Positions 46,027-55,622 of a stretch of 64,000 nt of DNA are shown here, piece after piece. The stretch is from G963422275 sp963422275 (GTDB lineage: Bacteria; Pseudomonadota; Alphaproteobacteria; Rhodobacterales; Rhodobacteraceae), in NCBI GenBank assembly GCA_963422275.1, contig OY729418.1, positions 186,001 through 250,000 of the forward strand. Direction: 5' to 3'. Made by a program: the position numbers and the translations under genes. Position 1 is the first letter of the stretch, and each line of letters opens with the position of its first letter. Below the pieces are notes generated by a model. It saw only the letters and a program-made list of their open reading frames with translations. It was not told the DNA's origin and ran no database searches.

Positions 46027-47109
46027 TCAGGTTTCGCGGTTCCAGTCGGCACTCTGCATTTCGCGAAGCCTGGATGCCGTCCGTTCGAACTCGAAGGAGC
46101 CGTCCCCTTCAATGTAGAGCTTTTCAGGTTCTGCCGCTGCCGAGACAATCAAGATCACCTTCGCTTCGTACAAGGCGTCGACGAGCAAGACGAACCTCTT
46201 CGCTTCGTTGTAGTTGGAACGCGACAATTGAGGGACATCCTCGATGATCAGAGCTCGGATCGCTTGAGACAGCGCCAAGAAGTCGGCTGGGCCAAGCGGC
46301 TGTGCGCAAACCTCCCAGAAAGTCGCTCTTACCGCGCCGTTGGAAAACCGGGGAAAGCGGACCTCCCGGCCTTTCACCTGCAGCACGAGAACTCGGTTTT
46401 TTCCGCCGGAAAGGTCGTTCCAAATGCAGTCGATCACCGACCTTGCCTTGCTGTTGGCCGGTGAGAAGTATGTTCTCTCGTCCTTCAGCCGCTCCTGGCG
46501 GTAATCGGTGTCACTCGCGAGTTCATGGACTTCCATCCTTTCTTTCACGAGCTCGACAAACGGCACGAACAGATGCCTGTTCAAGCCATTCTTGTACAAG
46601 TCGTCTGGCTTCCGGTTTGAAGTCGTGCAGATCACGACGCCCATGTCGAAAAGGCTTTCGAACAGCCGTCCCACGATCATCGCGTCGGCGATGTCATCTA
46701 TGTGCATCTCGTCCAGACACAGCACCCTCAGGTTTTCGGCAACCTGTTTCGCAACCGGTGGAATGGTGTCGGCAACGTCAGTCTTCCGGATTTCATGGAG
46801 AGAGGAGTGGACCTTCTGCATGAATTCCAAGAAATGGAACCTGCTCTTATGCCGGGATTCCAACTGCTCAAAAAACATGTCCATGAGCATGGACTTTCCG
46901 CGACCTACCCCGCCCCAAAGGTAAAGACCTGTGGTGTCCCTCTTGGCTCTGCGCAGCAATCCCCCGATCAATCCGGCCTCTTTCGAAAGGAACTCCGCCC
47001 GGATTTTCAACTCGTCCAGTTTTTTAACGGCGTTCGCTTGAACGGAATCCGGACGCAGTTCGCCAGAAGCCATACGACTTTTGAACAGTTCGACCAGCGT
47101 GCCCATCAT
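46027..47109 (-). CDS. zapE: Cell division protein ZapE (AFG1-like ATPase)
   Basis: A 360-residue AAA ATPase of the AFG1/ZapE family, which associates with the Z ring and also aids quality control of membrane proteins. Walker A is WGGVGRGKSMLMD, with LDEMHIDDIADAMIVG as Walker B and LYKNGLNRHLFVPFV as the family-specific segment. The N-terminal LVELFKSRMASGEL and the C-terminal RSNYNEAKRFVLLVDALYEAKV are also typical. Start at Met1 or Met2. It is divergent from the MFS transporter gene. Confidence 0.95.
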   Translation of the reverse strand: MMGTLVELFKSRMASGELRPDSVQANAVKKLDELKIRAEFLSKEAGLIGGLLRRAKRDTTGLYLWGGVGRGKSMLMDMFFEQLESRHKSRFHFLEFMQKVHSSLHEIRKTDVADTIPPVAKQVAENLRVLCLDEMHIDDIADAMIVGRLFESLFDMGVVICTTSNRKPDDLYKNGLNRHLFVPFVELVKERMEVHELASDTDYRQERLKDERTYFSPANSKARSVIDCIWNDLSGGKNRVLVLQVKGREVRFPRFSNGAVRATFWEVCAQPLGPADFLALSQAIRALIIEDVPQLSRSNYNEAKRFVLLVDALYEAKVILIVSAAAEPEKLYIEGDGSFEFERTASRLREMQSADWNRET

Positions 47110-47320
47110 ATGGCTTTCATCTCATGCTCAATACACGGCAGGAGCTTTGCCGTCATTCAAAGCGATTTAATTGGCAATTTTCAAGTCAGGTTTGAAAATG
47201 CTAGGTAGGGTGCAGAATATCGGGAGTTGGGTTCGCTTGACGCAGTTTGCTGCACAGCGGACCAGCGCTTGCGTTCTGACAATGGAATCTCAACCTTCAT
47301 CCCGAATCGACAGAGACAAG

Positions 47321-48580
47321 ATGACAGTTAGCAATCCAGCTCGCAATTCCCAACTGGTTACACCGGTACTGGTTGCCGGTTGCATCATTATCCTGATCGG
47401 TTTCGCGATTCGCGCAAGCTTCGGCGTATTTCAAATCCCCATTGCGGAGGATTTCGGATGGCTGCGGGTCGACTTTTCGCTTGCAATTGCCATTCAGAAC
47501 CTTGCTTGGGGAGTCGGGCAGCCAATGTTCTCGGCGCTGGCAGAGAAGATCGGAGATCGGATTGCAATCGTTCTCGGTGCGATCATGTATGCTGTCGGAT
47601 TGGTCCTCTCCAGCTTTGCGGTAACTCCCGCAGCACACCAGTTTCTAGAGATTCTTGTCGGATTCGGAGTTGCCGGGACGGGGTTTGGCGTGATCCTCGC
47701 CGTCGTTGGCCGTGCGGCTTCGGCAAGCAACCGCTCCATGGCGCTTGGGATTGCCACAGCCGCCGGGTCTGCTGGCCAAGTGGTCGGAGCGCCTGTCGCC
47801 GAATGGATGCTGAGTTTCCTGACTTGGCAGTCTGTCTTCATCGTGTTCGCCGCTGCCATCTTGGCCGTCCTCTTGACACTGCCGATGATGCGCGCACCAC
47901 AAGTGGCCTCGAAAGCCGAACTGGAAGAAAGCCTTGGATCGATCCTGCTGAAGGCCTTCAGGGACCCCTCCTACACGCTGATTTTTGTCGGTTTCTTTTC
48001 CTGCGGGTATCAGCTGGCTTTCATCACCGCCCATTTCCCGGCGTTTGTGACGGAAATGTGCGGACCGATCGCCGCTGGCGGGATACTGCACGGAATTGGA
48101 GTGACCACGACATCGGCGCTTGGAGCGGTCGCGATCTCTGTCATAGGCCTCGCCAACATCGCCGGCACGATCTACGCAGGATGGCTCGGAAAATACCATT
48201 CAAGAAAATATCTGCTGACCGCGATCTATGCTGGACGCACAGTGGCGGCGGCAGCATTCATCGCGCTACCCATAACCCCGGCGAGCGTTCTGGTTTTCTC
48301 GGTCGCAATGGGCGCACTCTGGCTGGCCACGATTCCGCTGACGAGCGGACTGATCGCGCACATCTACGGACTGAAGTACATGGGAACGCTGTACGGGATC
48401 GTCTTCTTCTCGCACCAGCTGGGAGGGTTCCTCGGAGTCTGGCTTGGCGGTCAGCTCTACGACGTGTACGGCAACTACAACCTCGTATGGTGGATCGGAG
48501 TCGGCGTGGGAGCGTTTTCGGCGATCGTGCACCTTCCTGTCAACGAACGTCCGCTGAACACAAGGCTCGCGGCAACCTGA
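47321..48580 (+). CDS. MFS transporter, OFA/monocarboxylate-like
   Basis: A 419-residue membrane protein with about 12 hydrophobic segments. The first helix is VLVAGCIIILIGFAIRASFG, followed by VFQIPIAEDFGW, a typical opening of the oxalate-formate/monocarboxylate group, with GLVLSS and GVGQPMFSALAEKIGDR (the loop 2-3 motif). The second half has GYQLAFITAHFPAFV and GTLYGIVFFSHQLGGFLGVWLGG. The start at 47321 (MTVSNPARN) is only weakly supported; an in-frame ATG at 47282 is possible. The substrate is probably an organic acid, by family only. Confidence 0.85.
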   Translation: MTVSNPARNSQLVTPVLVAGCIIILIGFAIRASFGVFQIPIAEDFGWLRVDFSLAIAIQNLAWGVGQPMFSALAEKIGDRIAIVLGAIMYAVGLVLSSFAVTPAAHQFLEILVGFGVAGTGFGVILAVVGRAASASNRSMALGIATAAGSAGQVVGAPVAEWMLSFLTWQSVFIVFAAAILAVLLTLPMMRAPQVASKAELEESLGSILLKAFRDPSYTLIFVGFFSCGYQLAFITAHFPAFVTEMCGPIAAGGILHGIGVTTTSALGAVAISVIGLANIAGTIYAGWLGKYHSRKYLLTAIYAGRTVAAAAFIALPITPASVLVFSVAMGALWLATIPLTSGLIAHIYGLKYMGTLYGIVFFSHQLGGFLGVWLGGQLYDVYGNYNLVWWIGVGVGAFSAIVHLPVNERPLNTRLAAT

Positions 48581-48677
48581 AGTCGCCGTTTCACGATCGA
48601 CACCAAGTGTCGCCCCAGCACGAAATTCCACTCGGCGTTGTCTCTTGAAGAAACCGAATCGTCGACGCCGCTTCGAG

Positions 48678-49634
48678 TCACTTCTTGCGATGCACTGAAT
48701 GTCCGGGAAGTTGCCTGTTTCTCCACTCAGATACGATGTAGTTCGCTGTCATCAAGTCAAGATGGGCGCCACCGCCGTTCTTGAACAGTGTTATTTCGCT
48801 TTCGCGGCGTCGGCGGAACGATCCTGAATCCAGATCGTAGAAGTCGGCGACAATGTCCGATGCCTTTATTGCACCTTCTTCCAGCGGAGCTTTGATCTCG
48901 CCAATGTGTTCCATTGTCGTTTCACGCGAGTCCACAAAAATCCGGGACCTTGCAAGCGACGCGTCGTCTGTCTCTCGCATGTCTGGCCTGTAGGCTCCAA
49001 TCAAGTCCAAATGGGTCCCGGGCGAAAGCCAATCGCCTTGAATCACCGGAGTAGCCGACATAGTTGCGCACGCTACAATGTCGCATGCGCTGACAGCCGA
49101 CGGGAGGTCCGCCACGGCTGAGATCTCGAAATCGGGACTCAGTTCCTGTGCCATAGAAACCGCTTTCGCAGCCGTGCGGTTCCAGACGCTGAACTTGGCA
49201 TCCGAGAAAATCGCCGCATACGCCTCGACCAGCGAACGAGCGACTGCGCCCGCTCCTACAAGCAGAATGTCCCTAGAGTCCGGTCGTGCCAAATGCTGTG
49301 CCGCTAGAATGGAGTCTCCTGCCGTTTTCCATTTGGTCACAAGGTGAAAGTCCACAACAGCTTCGGGCTCGCCGGTGGCATCGGAGAACAGAGTCATCGC
49401 GCCGTTCACGCTTTTTTTCCCGCTTCTCTGGTTTTCCGGAAAAATCGTGGCGGTCTTGACTGCGCAACCCAGTCCGTCAATCCAGGCAAGGCGGTTGAGT
49501 ACCGTATCCGTACCCCGTTGGAGAATCAGGTCGCGTATCTGGGCGCGCGGCAACTTGTGCCCGGCGTGCAGGGCGGCCGCGACCTTTTTCCAGTCAAGCA
49601 GTGGCTCGGCCTCGTGATATCCGATAATCTGCAA
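48678..49634 (-). CDS. Ornithine cyclodeaminase/mu-crystallin family protein
   Basis: A 318-residue NAD(P)-dependent protein. The Rossmann motif is LLVGAGAVARSLVEAY and the substrate-side Lys is in VKTATIFPENQ, with ACATMSATPVIQGDW and HLDLIGAYRPDMRE as other family segments. The family includes ornithine cyclodeaminase, alanine dehydrogenase and delta-1-pyrroline-2-carboxylate reductase. GAYRPDMRE and the surrounding residues suit the pyrroline/piperideine carboxylate reductases as well, so the exact substrate is open. It stands alone on the minus strand. Confidence 0.88.
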   Translation of the reverse strand: MQIIGYHEAEPLLDWKKVAAALHAGHKLPRAQIRDLILQRGTDTVLNRLAWIDGLGCAVKTATIFPENQRSGKKSVNGAMTLFSDATGEPEAVVDFHLVTKWKTAGDSILAAQHLARPDSRDILLVGAGAVARSLVEAYAAIFSDAKFSVWNRTAAKAVSMAQELSPDFEISAVADLPSAVSACDIVACATMSATPVIQGDWLSPGTHLDLIGAYRPDMRETDDASLARSRIFVDSRETTMEHIGEIKAPLEEGAIKASDIVADFYDLDSGSFRRRRESEITLFKNGGGAHLDLMTANYIVSEWRNRQLPGHSVHRKK

Positions 49635-49844
49635 AGCTCATTCCTCGCTTCTGTCTAGTCCGGTTCATTTTTGGCCGAAATCTCCAAATGGCAAGCATAA
49701 ACGAGGTCTGCAAAAAGTTGGACATCGTGTTCCCGCCCAAACGCACCAAGCCTGACATCAAATTTCTGATTGCCAACGCCGACCAAGTGTGTCCTGTTGC
49801 AAGCTCATCGGTGCTGCCCGCATTGCAATAAACGCTTTGGTGAA

Positions 49845-50888
49845 ATGAGCAAGAACGCGATTGACCTGCATGAACTGAACAAGTCGTCGCTCGAACCTCT
49901 CCGCACGGCACTGTACGATTTCGACCCCAAAGAAGTCCGGTCTCGGATCTCTGACATCTTCTCCAGCAATGCCACGATTCATCTTGCCCATCCGTTTGAG
50001 ACCTTGGACGGTCCGGAGGCGCTTCTCAAGGAGGCGCTCTTTCCGCTTCACTACGCGGTCCCAGACCTTGAGCGCCGCGAAACCATCGCGATGGCGGGCA
50101 GATCCCTGACCGGGTCGGACATGGTTGGATGCGCTGGATACTATACCGGGGAATTCGCAAGGCCTTGGCTCCACATTCCCCCAACCGGTCACCAGGTGTC
50201 CATGCGGTTTCACGAGTTCTTCCGATTCGAGGAAGGCCAGATCGTCGAAATGCAGGCTCTTTGGGACATTCCCGAGGTCATGATGCAGGCGGGCGCCTGG
50301 CCAATTTCTCCAAGCCTCGGTCGGGAATGGCACGTTCCCGGACCGGCAACGCAAGACGGGCTTCACATAGACGAAGACGATCGGACAAGGACCACAGCAA
50401 GCCTGCAGTTGGTGTCCGACATGCTAGCCGCGCTTGGCAACTTCGCTAAGGGTGGTGCCGAAGCGATGAGGCTGGCGGACTACTGGCACCCGAAATGCAG
50501 CTGGTATGGTCCTTCAGGGATCGGAACTTGCCGCGGGATCGCGGGCTTCCGGAACTGGCACCAGATTCCCTTCTTGAACGCCATGCCTGACCGCGTGGGA
50601 ACTCTCGGGAAGGGAAATTTGTTTGCGGAGGGCGATTATGTCGGCTTCACCGCCTGGCCGGGAATGCACATGACCATCACGGGGGACGGGTGGCTTGGAA
50701 TCGCGCCTTCCGGTCAAAAGATAACGATGCGCAGCCTCGACTTCTGGAGATGCGAGGCTGGGCTGATTCGGGAAAACTGGGTCTTGGTTGACCTGCTGGA
50801 TGTGTATTCGCAGATCGGGGTCGACGTTCTTGCGCGGATGCGCGAATTCAACAAGGCGCGACGAATAGCGCCAGGGCTCCGTGACTGA
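49845..50888 (+). CDS. Protein with two SnoaL-like domains
   Basis: A 347-residue protein of the NTF2/SnoaL (polyketide cyclase-like) fold. Two similar halves are visible: the first ends with HIPPTGHQVSMRFHEFFRFEEG and the second with IAPSGQKITMRSLDFWRCEAG, each followed by a segment naming the outcome of the beta sheet (QIVEMQALWDIPEV; LIRENWVLVDLLDV). I chose the start at 49845 (MSKNAIDL) because upstream residues are unlike the family. Such double-SnoaL proteins act as enzymes or ligand-binding proteins of unknown substrate. The cluster with cyclodeaminase-like and MFS genes suggests a small catabolic unit. Confidence 0.82.
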   Translation: MSKNAIDLHELNKSSLEPLRTALYDFDPKEVRSRISDIFSSNATIHLAHPFETLDGPEALLKEALFPLHYAVPDLERRETIAMAGRSLTGSDMVGCAGYYTGEFARPWLHIPPTGHQVSMRFHEFFRFEEGQIVEMQALWDIPEVMMQAGAWPISPSLGREWHVPGPATQDGLHIDEDDRTRTTASLQLVSDMLAALGNFAKGGAEAMRLADYWHPKCSWYGPSGIGTCRGIAGFRNWHQIPFLNAMPDRVGTLGKGNLFAEGDYVGFTAWPGMHMTITGDGWLGIAPSGQKITMRSLDFWRCEAGLIRENWVLVDLLDVYSQIGVDVLARMREFNKARRIAPGLRD

Positions 50889-50959
50889 CACAAGGATCGG
50901 TGTGCCGAACGGCTAGCCCGGATGCTATCGGCAACCGACTAGTTGCGGCCGGGGGCCTA

Positions 50960-51533
50960 GGTCGTGTACTCATAAAGGGAAAAGGGATTCTCTTTCCGGC
51001 TCTGATGTGATTCAAGCTTCCAAACAGCGGGAGCTTGAGGATGCGAGGCCGGCACGACCTGACGGATGCGGAATGGGCGATCATCTCGCCGTTGCCGCCT
51101 GACAAGCCGCGGGGCGTTCCGCGGGTGGACGACCGGCGGGCGATCAGCGGGATTTTTCACATCCTGCGCACCGGCACGCCGTGGGCGGGAAAAAGGGGGT
51201 CCGGACCACGCCATCGGACGCTCGAGAGGCGGGCTGAGCACCAAAATCCACGTCGTCGCCGACCGCGGCTGCGACGCTCGCGCCATCCTCAAACGCATCG
51301 CCGACCATGGCTCGTGCCCCCCCCCCCACATTCCGACCCAACGGGATCGCCGGGAGCGGCGCTTGGTGCCCGATCACCTGTACCGCCAACGCAACCTCGT
51401 CGGACGCTTCTTCAACAAGCTCAAGCACTTCCGAGGCATCGCGACCCGCCATCACAAGCTCGCAAGAAACTTCCTCGCCGCAATCGCCCTCGCCTGCATC
51501 CGCCTCTGGATCAAAATCAATGAGTACACAACC
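50960..51533 (+). mobile_element. Deleted IS427-type element (574 bp)
   Basis: The same ends as the 848-bp copy at 31402: GGTCGTGTACTCA (50960) and TGAGTACACAACC (ending 51533), flanked by TA. The transposase starts MRMRGRHDLTDAEW-like, then has lost about 270 bp after LRTGTPW, so the first catalytic Asp is missing. An 11-C run at 51317-51327 (5 in the intact copy) shifts the frame again. Not able to make transposase. Confidence 0.9.
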
Positions 51534-52359
51534 TAGGTCTGGCACCTTTCGTCGTTACAAAGCGCCCGCGCGCATTCCGATAGTGCATACAGAGCCCGAC
51601 GATGTTGTCCGTCTAACTGCCCGTCCCGGGCAGTCGAGAAGACCTTGGCCGGCATCGTTCCTGCCGCGATGACGGAAAGCAGGACGGAGGTTGGCCAAGA
51701 CGAGTCAAATCCTTAACCCCACGACTTCGCGAATGCCTACGGCAAAGAAATACACCCTATAGGGTAGCACATTGGCGCATTTTGGAGTGCGGGTGCAATT
51801 CTCGGGCGTTATCAGACCCAGCACCAGGTCTTTCATCGCCTAAACCTGCGCCAAGACCACATGTGCAAGGTCACTGTTGGATATCTTTTCGTGGGATGGG
51901 TATCGAAGGCACGGAGAGAGAGGCCGCAACTGTTTTCGCCTGTCCGTAAGGCGGCAAGGCTTTCACGAGTGGGCCTCTCGTGAATTTCAGGACCAGATCG
52001 CGTCAAACTGGCTCGGGTCGGCCGCAATGCGGGTGACTGGATATCTGACCCGGCCCAGCAGCACGGCACATGGACCTCACCACGGCACAGATTTGCAAGT
52101 TCTGGGCATGCATCTGGGAAGCAGCAACTCTACCCTACCCGGCCTTCGAATCCAAAACTGTCAACAAACTTGAACCTCGCAAGCCTCGTAAAGAGTCATG
52201 AACGGTGTTGGGCTTCCAGACGGCGCGGTGCGCTGAGTTCGATATCGCCCGGTTCGTCAGCATGTGGCGCGAGCAGTTGCCGTTGCGCAGGTCGTGCATG
52301 GCACCGGCATTTAGATTGTCGAGCCAAGGATCAACCGCCCCGGCCGGCCCACAATAATC
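51534..52359. other. Spacer without a supported gene
   Basis: About 0.8 kb between the deleted IS427-type copy and the OLD-type pseudogene. No frame with family resemblance, no inverted ends and no repeats that I can see. It is probably decayed DNA of the same island. Confidence 0.4.
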
Positions 52360-54078
52360 TCAGTTATCACCCGGAGACCCAGCCGGGCCGGCACCCATCA
52401 GCCCACTCAATGGCGGATTGAGCGATTCTGCGATGGAGTCGAGCTTTTCACAAATCTCCGGGTGGATCTCGTCTTCATGCATTGCAGAGGCCAAAAGATA
52501 CAGATCTCGTTTGGGCGTGTTCTTTCCAACATCTTTCAACAACGGGACCAAGAATTCATCGCTTGCCTTGACCCGCCCAAGAGCTACATGCTCTCCGAAG
52601 AGATCAGTTCCCGGTGGCACCTGCTTCCAAAAGACTTCGTCTACACGAGCTTGCATCAGCGGGAAATCGATGAATCTCGCAATGGCCTCTGGCTGCAGGA
52701 GATAATTTTCGATTTCGTAGCGGCGCCAGCGCAATACGCGCAACCCCGCATTTATTGTCTCCTCATCCGGCCCATCAGGTTGTCTCCGTCAAGCAGGCAG
52801 ATGCCACGCATTGTTGGAAATGCTGCCCGCATGGCGAAGAAATGTGATTTAGCTTCTCGAAGACTTCTTCCACCAAGCCAATGCACGAAAGGTTTTTGGA
52901 AGAATCTTTGTGCCGAATGATCTAGGGTCTGCGACCATTCTTTGAGAATTTTCTCATCTGTCTCGCTTTCGACATAGAGCACGCTGCCTACGTCTCGACC
53001 GAGCAGAAGGTCGGTGGTAGTGACACGCTTGAGCGCCTCGCGAAGCCGGTCTCGTTCAGTTTCGCTGACGAGCAAGCGGGGAGATTCGCCCAAGAAACCA
53101 AGCACCCGGTCTGGTGCCGTCGCATCGAGAATGATCTCGGAGTGTGTCGCAATGATCACTTGCCCGCCGCGATCGTTTGCGACCTTGCGAATCAAGTCAT
53201 AGGCTTGCTTCTGCAAGATGACATGCTGGTGTGCATCGGGCTCATCAAGCAGGATCACCGTGGCGGGCCGCGCATACAAAAAGGCGAGCAAGAGAAGCAC
53301 TTGGAGCGTTCCACTCCCAGCATTGGAAAGATCGAGCGACCGGGTACTACGGTTCTGCTCACGATATTCGCATACAATATATGGTTGGGTTGGCGAGTAG
53401 GCAGGCTTAAGCAATTCGATCCGGAATAGATCTTGGATGTGTTTCGCAAGTGCCTGCCAATGCTCCGCGCGGCCGCTTTCGGCAGTCTCCAAGAGGAGAT
53501 TCCGCAGAATCTCTCCCGTCCGCCCTTGGCCGACAAGAAGATCCTGCATACCCCGATCATGTCGCGGCTCACCGTGCACGACTCCCGAGAGCGGCGGGAC
53601 ATAAACGATATCAAGAATCTTCGCTGCTTCCGGCGGAAAGCCCCGGATCTCTTCGCTGTTAAGGTCCTTTGCGCCCTTTGGCCGTGCATATACCAGTTCG
53701 GGATTGGAGTATTGAAGCTCGATCCCGCAGGTCCACGCTTCTCCATTCGTGCGACCTTCCATGACAATCTCGATCAGCCGCCTCGTTCCGGACATTCCTT
53801 GAGGGCCAGTGACCTTTCGGTCTTCCCAAAGGAGATTCATCTCCCGGAGCGGCACTGCCGCGATATCGGTTCGAGGGATGGCCACCCCTGAGCCGGACCG
53901 CCTTGCTTCCCTCCCGTTGAGCAACCCATCGTTCAAGACCAAGTTTCCATGTGGCAATTGCCTGGAGCAGTGTGGACTTTCCAGCATTGTTCGGCCCGGC
54001 AAGAACAACCGAATCAGCTAGATCGAAGGTCTGCTCGCGGAAACACTTGAAGTTCTTGATCGTGACGCGATGGATCAT
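52360..54078 (-). pseudogene. OLD-type ATPase with TOPRIM domain, two frameshifts
   Basis: An AAA_15/AAA_21-type ATPase in three frames. The N-terminal frame (54078 to about 53890) has MIHRVTIKNFKCFREQTF and Walker A GPNNAGKST. The main frame (about 53890 to 52785) has the ABC-like signature SNAGSGTLQVLLLLAF, Walker B ATVILLDEPDAHQH, VIIATHSEI, and then a TOPRIM region SVLYVESETDEKIL and LLDGDNL. Near 52785 one base is missing and the end continues in another frame (DEETINAGLRVLRWRRYEIEN). OLD-type proteins are nucleases in phage defence and often ride in type I restriction loci, and hsdS remnants lie just upstream. As it stands the gene cannot make a full protein. Confidence 0.82.
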
Positions 54079-54159
54079 CGGAGTGCAACAATGTACGAAA
54101 AAATATTCGCAACGCTTGGATTCCGGATAATGCGGTATCGTATCCTGCCGCGTATTCCA

Positions 54160-54675
54160 AGATCCCTACATGAGGGAGACGCCAAGTGATGAGCCGGTAT
54201 TGGCTAGTTGAATGTGAAGGTGCTCGATCTTCGATGCCCGGTTCAGGATACCAGCGGTACGCCGTTGCTCGTCGAGCGTAGTGAGAGGGACGATGAAGTT
54301 TTCCATAAACGGTTTGGGACAAGTTGCTGACCTGCTGCACCCATGAAGCTCATTTTCGCTTCGTCCTTGAATCGTGCCTAGCGAACAAAGTGATAAATGC
54401 ACTTGCCAAGCACCCGGTTTCCGGGTCGAAGCACATAGAATTTGTTCGATCTGCGGTCAGTGCCGTTGGTCAGGCTCCGAAGACACCGCAACCTTGCCGA
54501 TTTCCAGGCACAGCGTGATCGTCGAGAACAGGAAGTCGCCATCCCCAAACGAAATCAAACCCTTTGAAACCTCCGCTTGGGGCCGTTCCTCTCGGACCGT
54601 GGTCGCGCCGCAAGCTTGTCCATGACGACCATTGGCACAAAACTCACAACCATGTCGTCCCAATCGCCGGTTCAT
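54160..54675 (-). pseudogene. Type I restriction specificity subunit (HsdS) remnant
   Basis: Pieces in several frames follow the order of an HsdS target-recognition half: DGDFLFSTITLCLE with GKVAV, an EFIVLRPG-like segment (FYVLRPGNRVLGKCIYHFVR), GAAGQQ, and the conserved-region text FMENFIVPLTTLDEQRRTAG followed by ILNRASKIEHL. In-frame stops and at least three shifts interrupt it. It lies between the hsdM-like remnant and the OLD-type ATPase, in transcription order M-S-ATPase. Confidence 0.75.
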
Positions 54676-54721
54676 TTCGCGACCATCTCCCGCGCTGCAT
54701 CCGCCAACTCATCGATCTCCC

Positions 54722-55546
54722 CTAGGCTGTGGACTCAATTGATTTTTGTGCGAGATTGCGCAGGATGTAGCGTGCTGCGGCGAGGGTGACGGCGGAGAGG
54801 AAGTTGCGGGCGCGTTTGTCGCAGCGCGTTGCGACCCTGCGGAACTCCTTGATTCTGGCGAAGAACCGCTCTGCGCGATTGCGGCTTGCATAGGCCTTGC
54901 GGTCCAGCGGACGCTGCGTTTTGCGATGGCTTCCGGAGGGAATGACGGCGCCGCCGCCGCCGGCTTTGATCCAGGTGACAATGGCGTCGGTGTCATAAGC
55001 CTTGTCGCCGATCACGATCGCTGCTGGGTCATCGTTGCCGAGCAGTGCCAGTGCCTGGGTGCAGTCGGCGACCTGACCGGGCGACAGCCGCATCGCCGTG
55101 GGATGCCCCCCGCCGTCGACAGCGACATGAATTTTGGTGGTCAGACCGCCCCGGCTGCGCCCGATGTGCCGGGGCTGTGCATCCCTCCGCGACCCGGCTC
55201 CGTGCTTGTGGACGCGGACCGCCGAGGCGTCGATCATCCGCGTCTTCAAGTGCCCGGCTCCGCCGCCGTCCGGACCGTCGTCCTGCCCGACAAGTCTCTG
55301 TAACTTCTCCATGATCTGCGACCAGGTCCCGTCCTTGCTCCATCGATTGTAGCGGTTGCAACAGGTCGTGTACGGACCGTAGTGTCGCGGCAGGTCGCGC
55401 CATGGGATGCCACTGCGCAGCACGAAAAAGATGCCGTCGAAAACCCGGCGGTCGTTCTTGCGTACCGGTCCTTGCCGACCGGTCGGCAGAACCGATCGCA
55501 GAACCAACCATTCCGCATCGGTCATGTCGTGGCGGGAACTTGCCAT
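54722..55546 (-). CDS. IS5-family transposase
   Basis: A 274-residue DDE transposase in one open frame. The N-terminal DUF4096-type region is RHDMTDAEWLVLRSVLP and GPYTTCCNRYNRW. The catalytic residues lie in TRMIDASAVRVHKHG (Asp), IVIGDKAYDTDAI (Asp) and RNRAERFFARIKEFRRVATR (Glu). All three are present, so the element may be active. The stop codon CTA complement overlaps the left TA target, as the coding region runs to the very end of the element. Confidence 0.93.
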   Translation of the reverse strand: MASSRHDMTDAEWLVLRSVLPTGRQGPVRKNDRRVFDGIFFVLRSGIPWRDLPRHYGPYTTCCNRYNRWSKDGTWSQIMEKLQRLVGQDDGPDGGGAGHLKTRMIDASAVRVHKHGAGSRRDAQPRHIGRSRGGLTTKIHVAVDGGGHPTAMRLSPGQVADCTQALALLGNDDPAAIVIGDKAYDTDAIVTWIKAGGGGAVIPSGSHRKTQRPLDRKAYASRNRAERFFARIKEFRRVATRCDKRARNFLSAVTLAAARYILRNLAQKSIESTA

Positions 55547-55622
55547 AAGTCGAAACCCCTTCCAAGGATCATCAGTTGCACAAGACCCTTATGCAATCTC
55601 TTCATATAATTGGGTACACAGC
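54725..55622 (-). mobile_element. IS5-family element with single-frame transposase (898 bp)
   Basis: Ends GGCTGTGGACTCAATT (54725) and AATTGGGTACACAGCC (ending 55622) are imperfect inverted repeats and are flanked by TA. It belongs to the same broad group as the 848-bp element at 31402 but has different ends and only distantly similar transposase. It splits an hsdM-like remnant. Confidence 0.9.

Noticed and set aside
47380..48648. 422-codon plus-strand frame within the MFS transporter region
   Set aside because: It is a shadow in another frame. The 47321-48580 frame shows clear transmembrane helices and MFS motifs.
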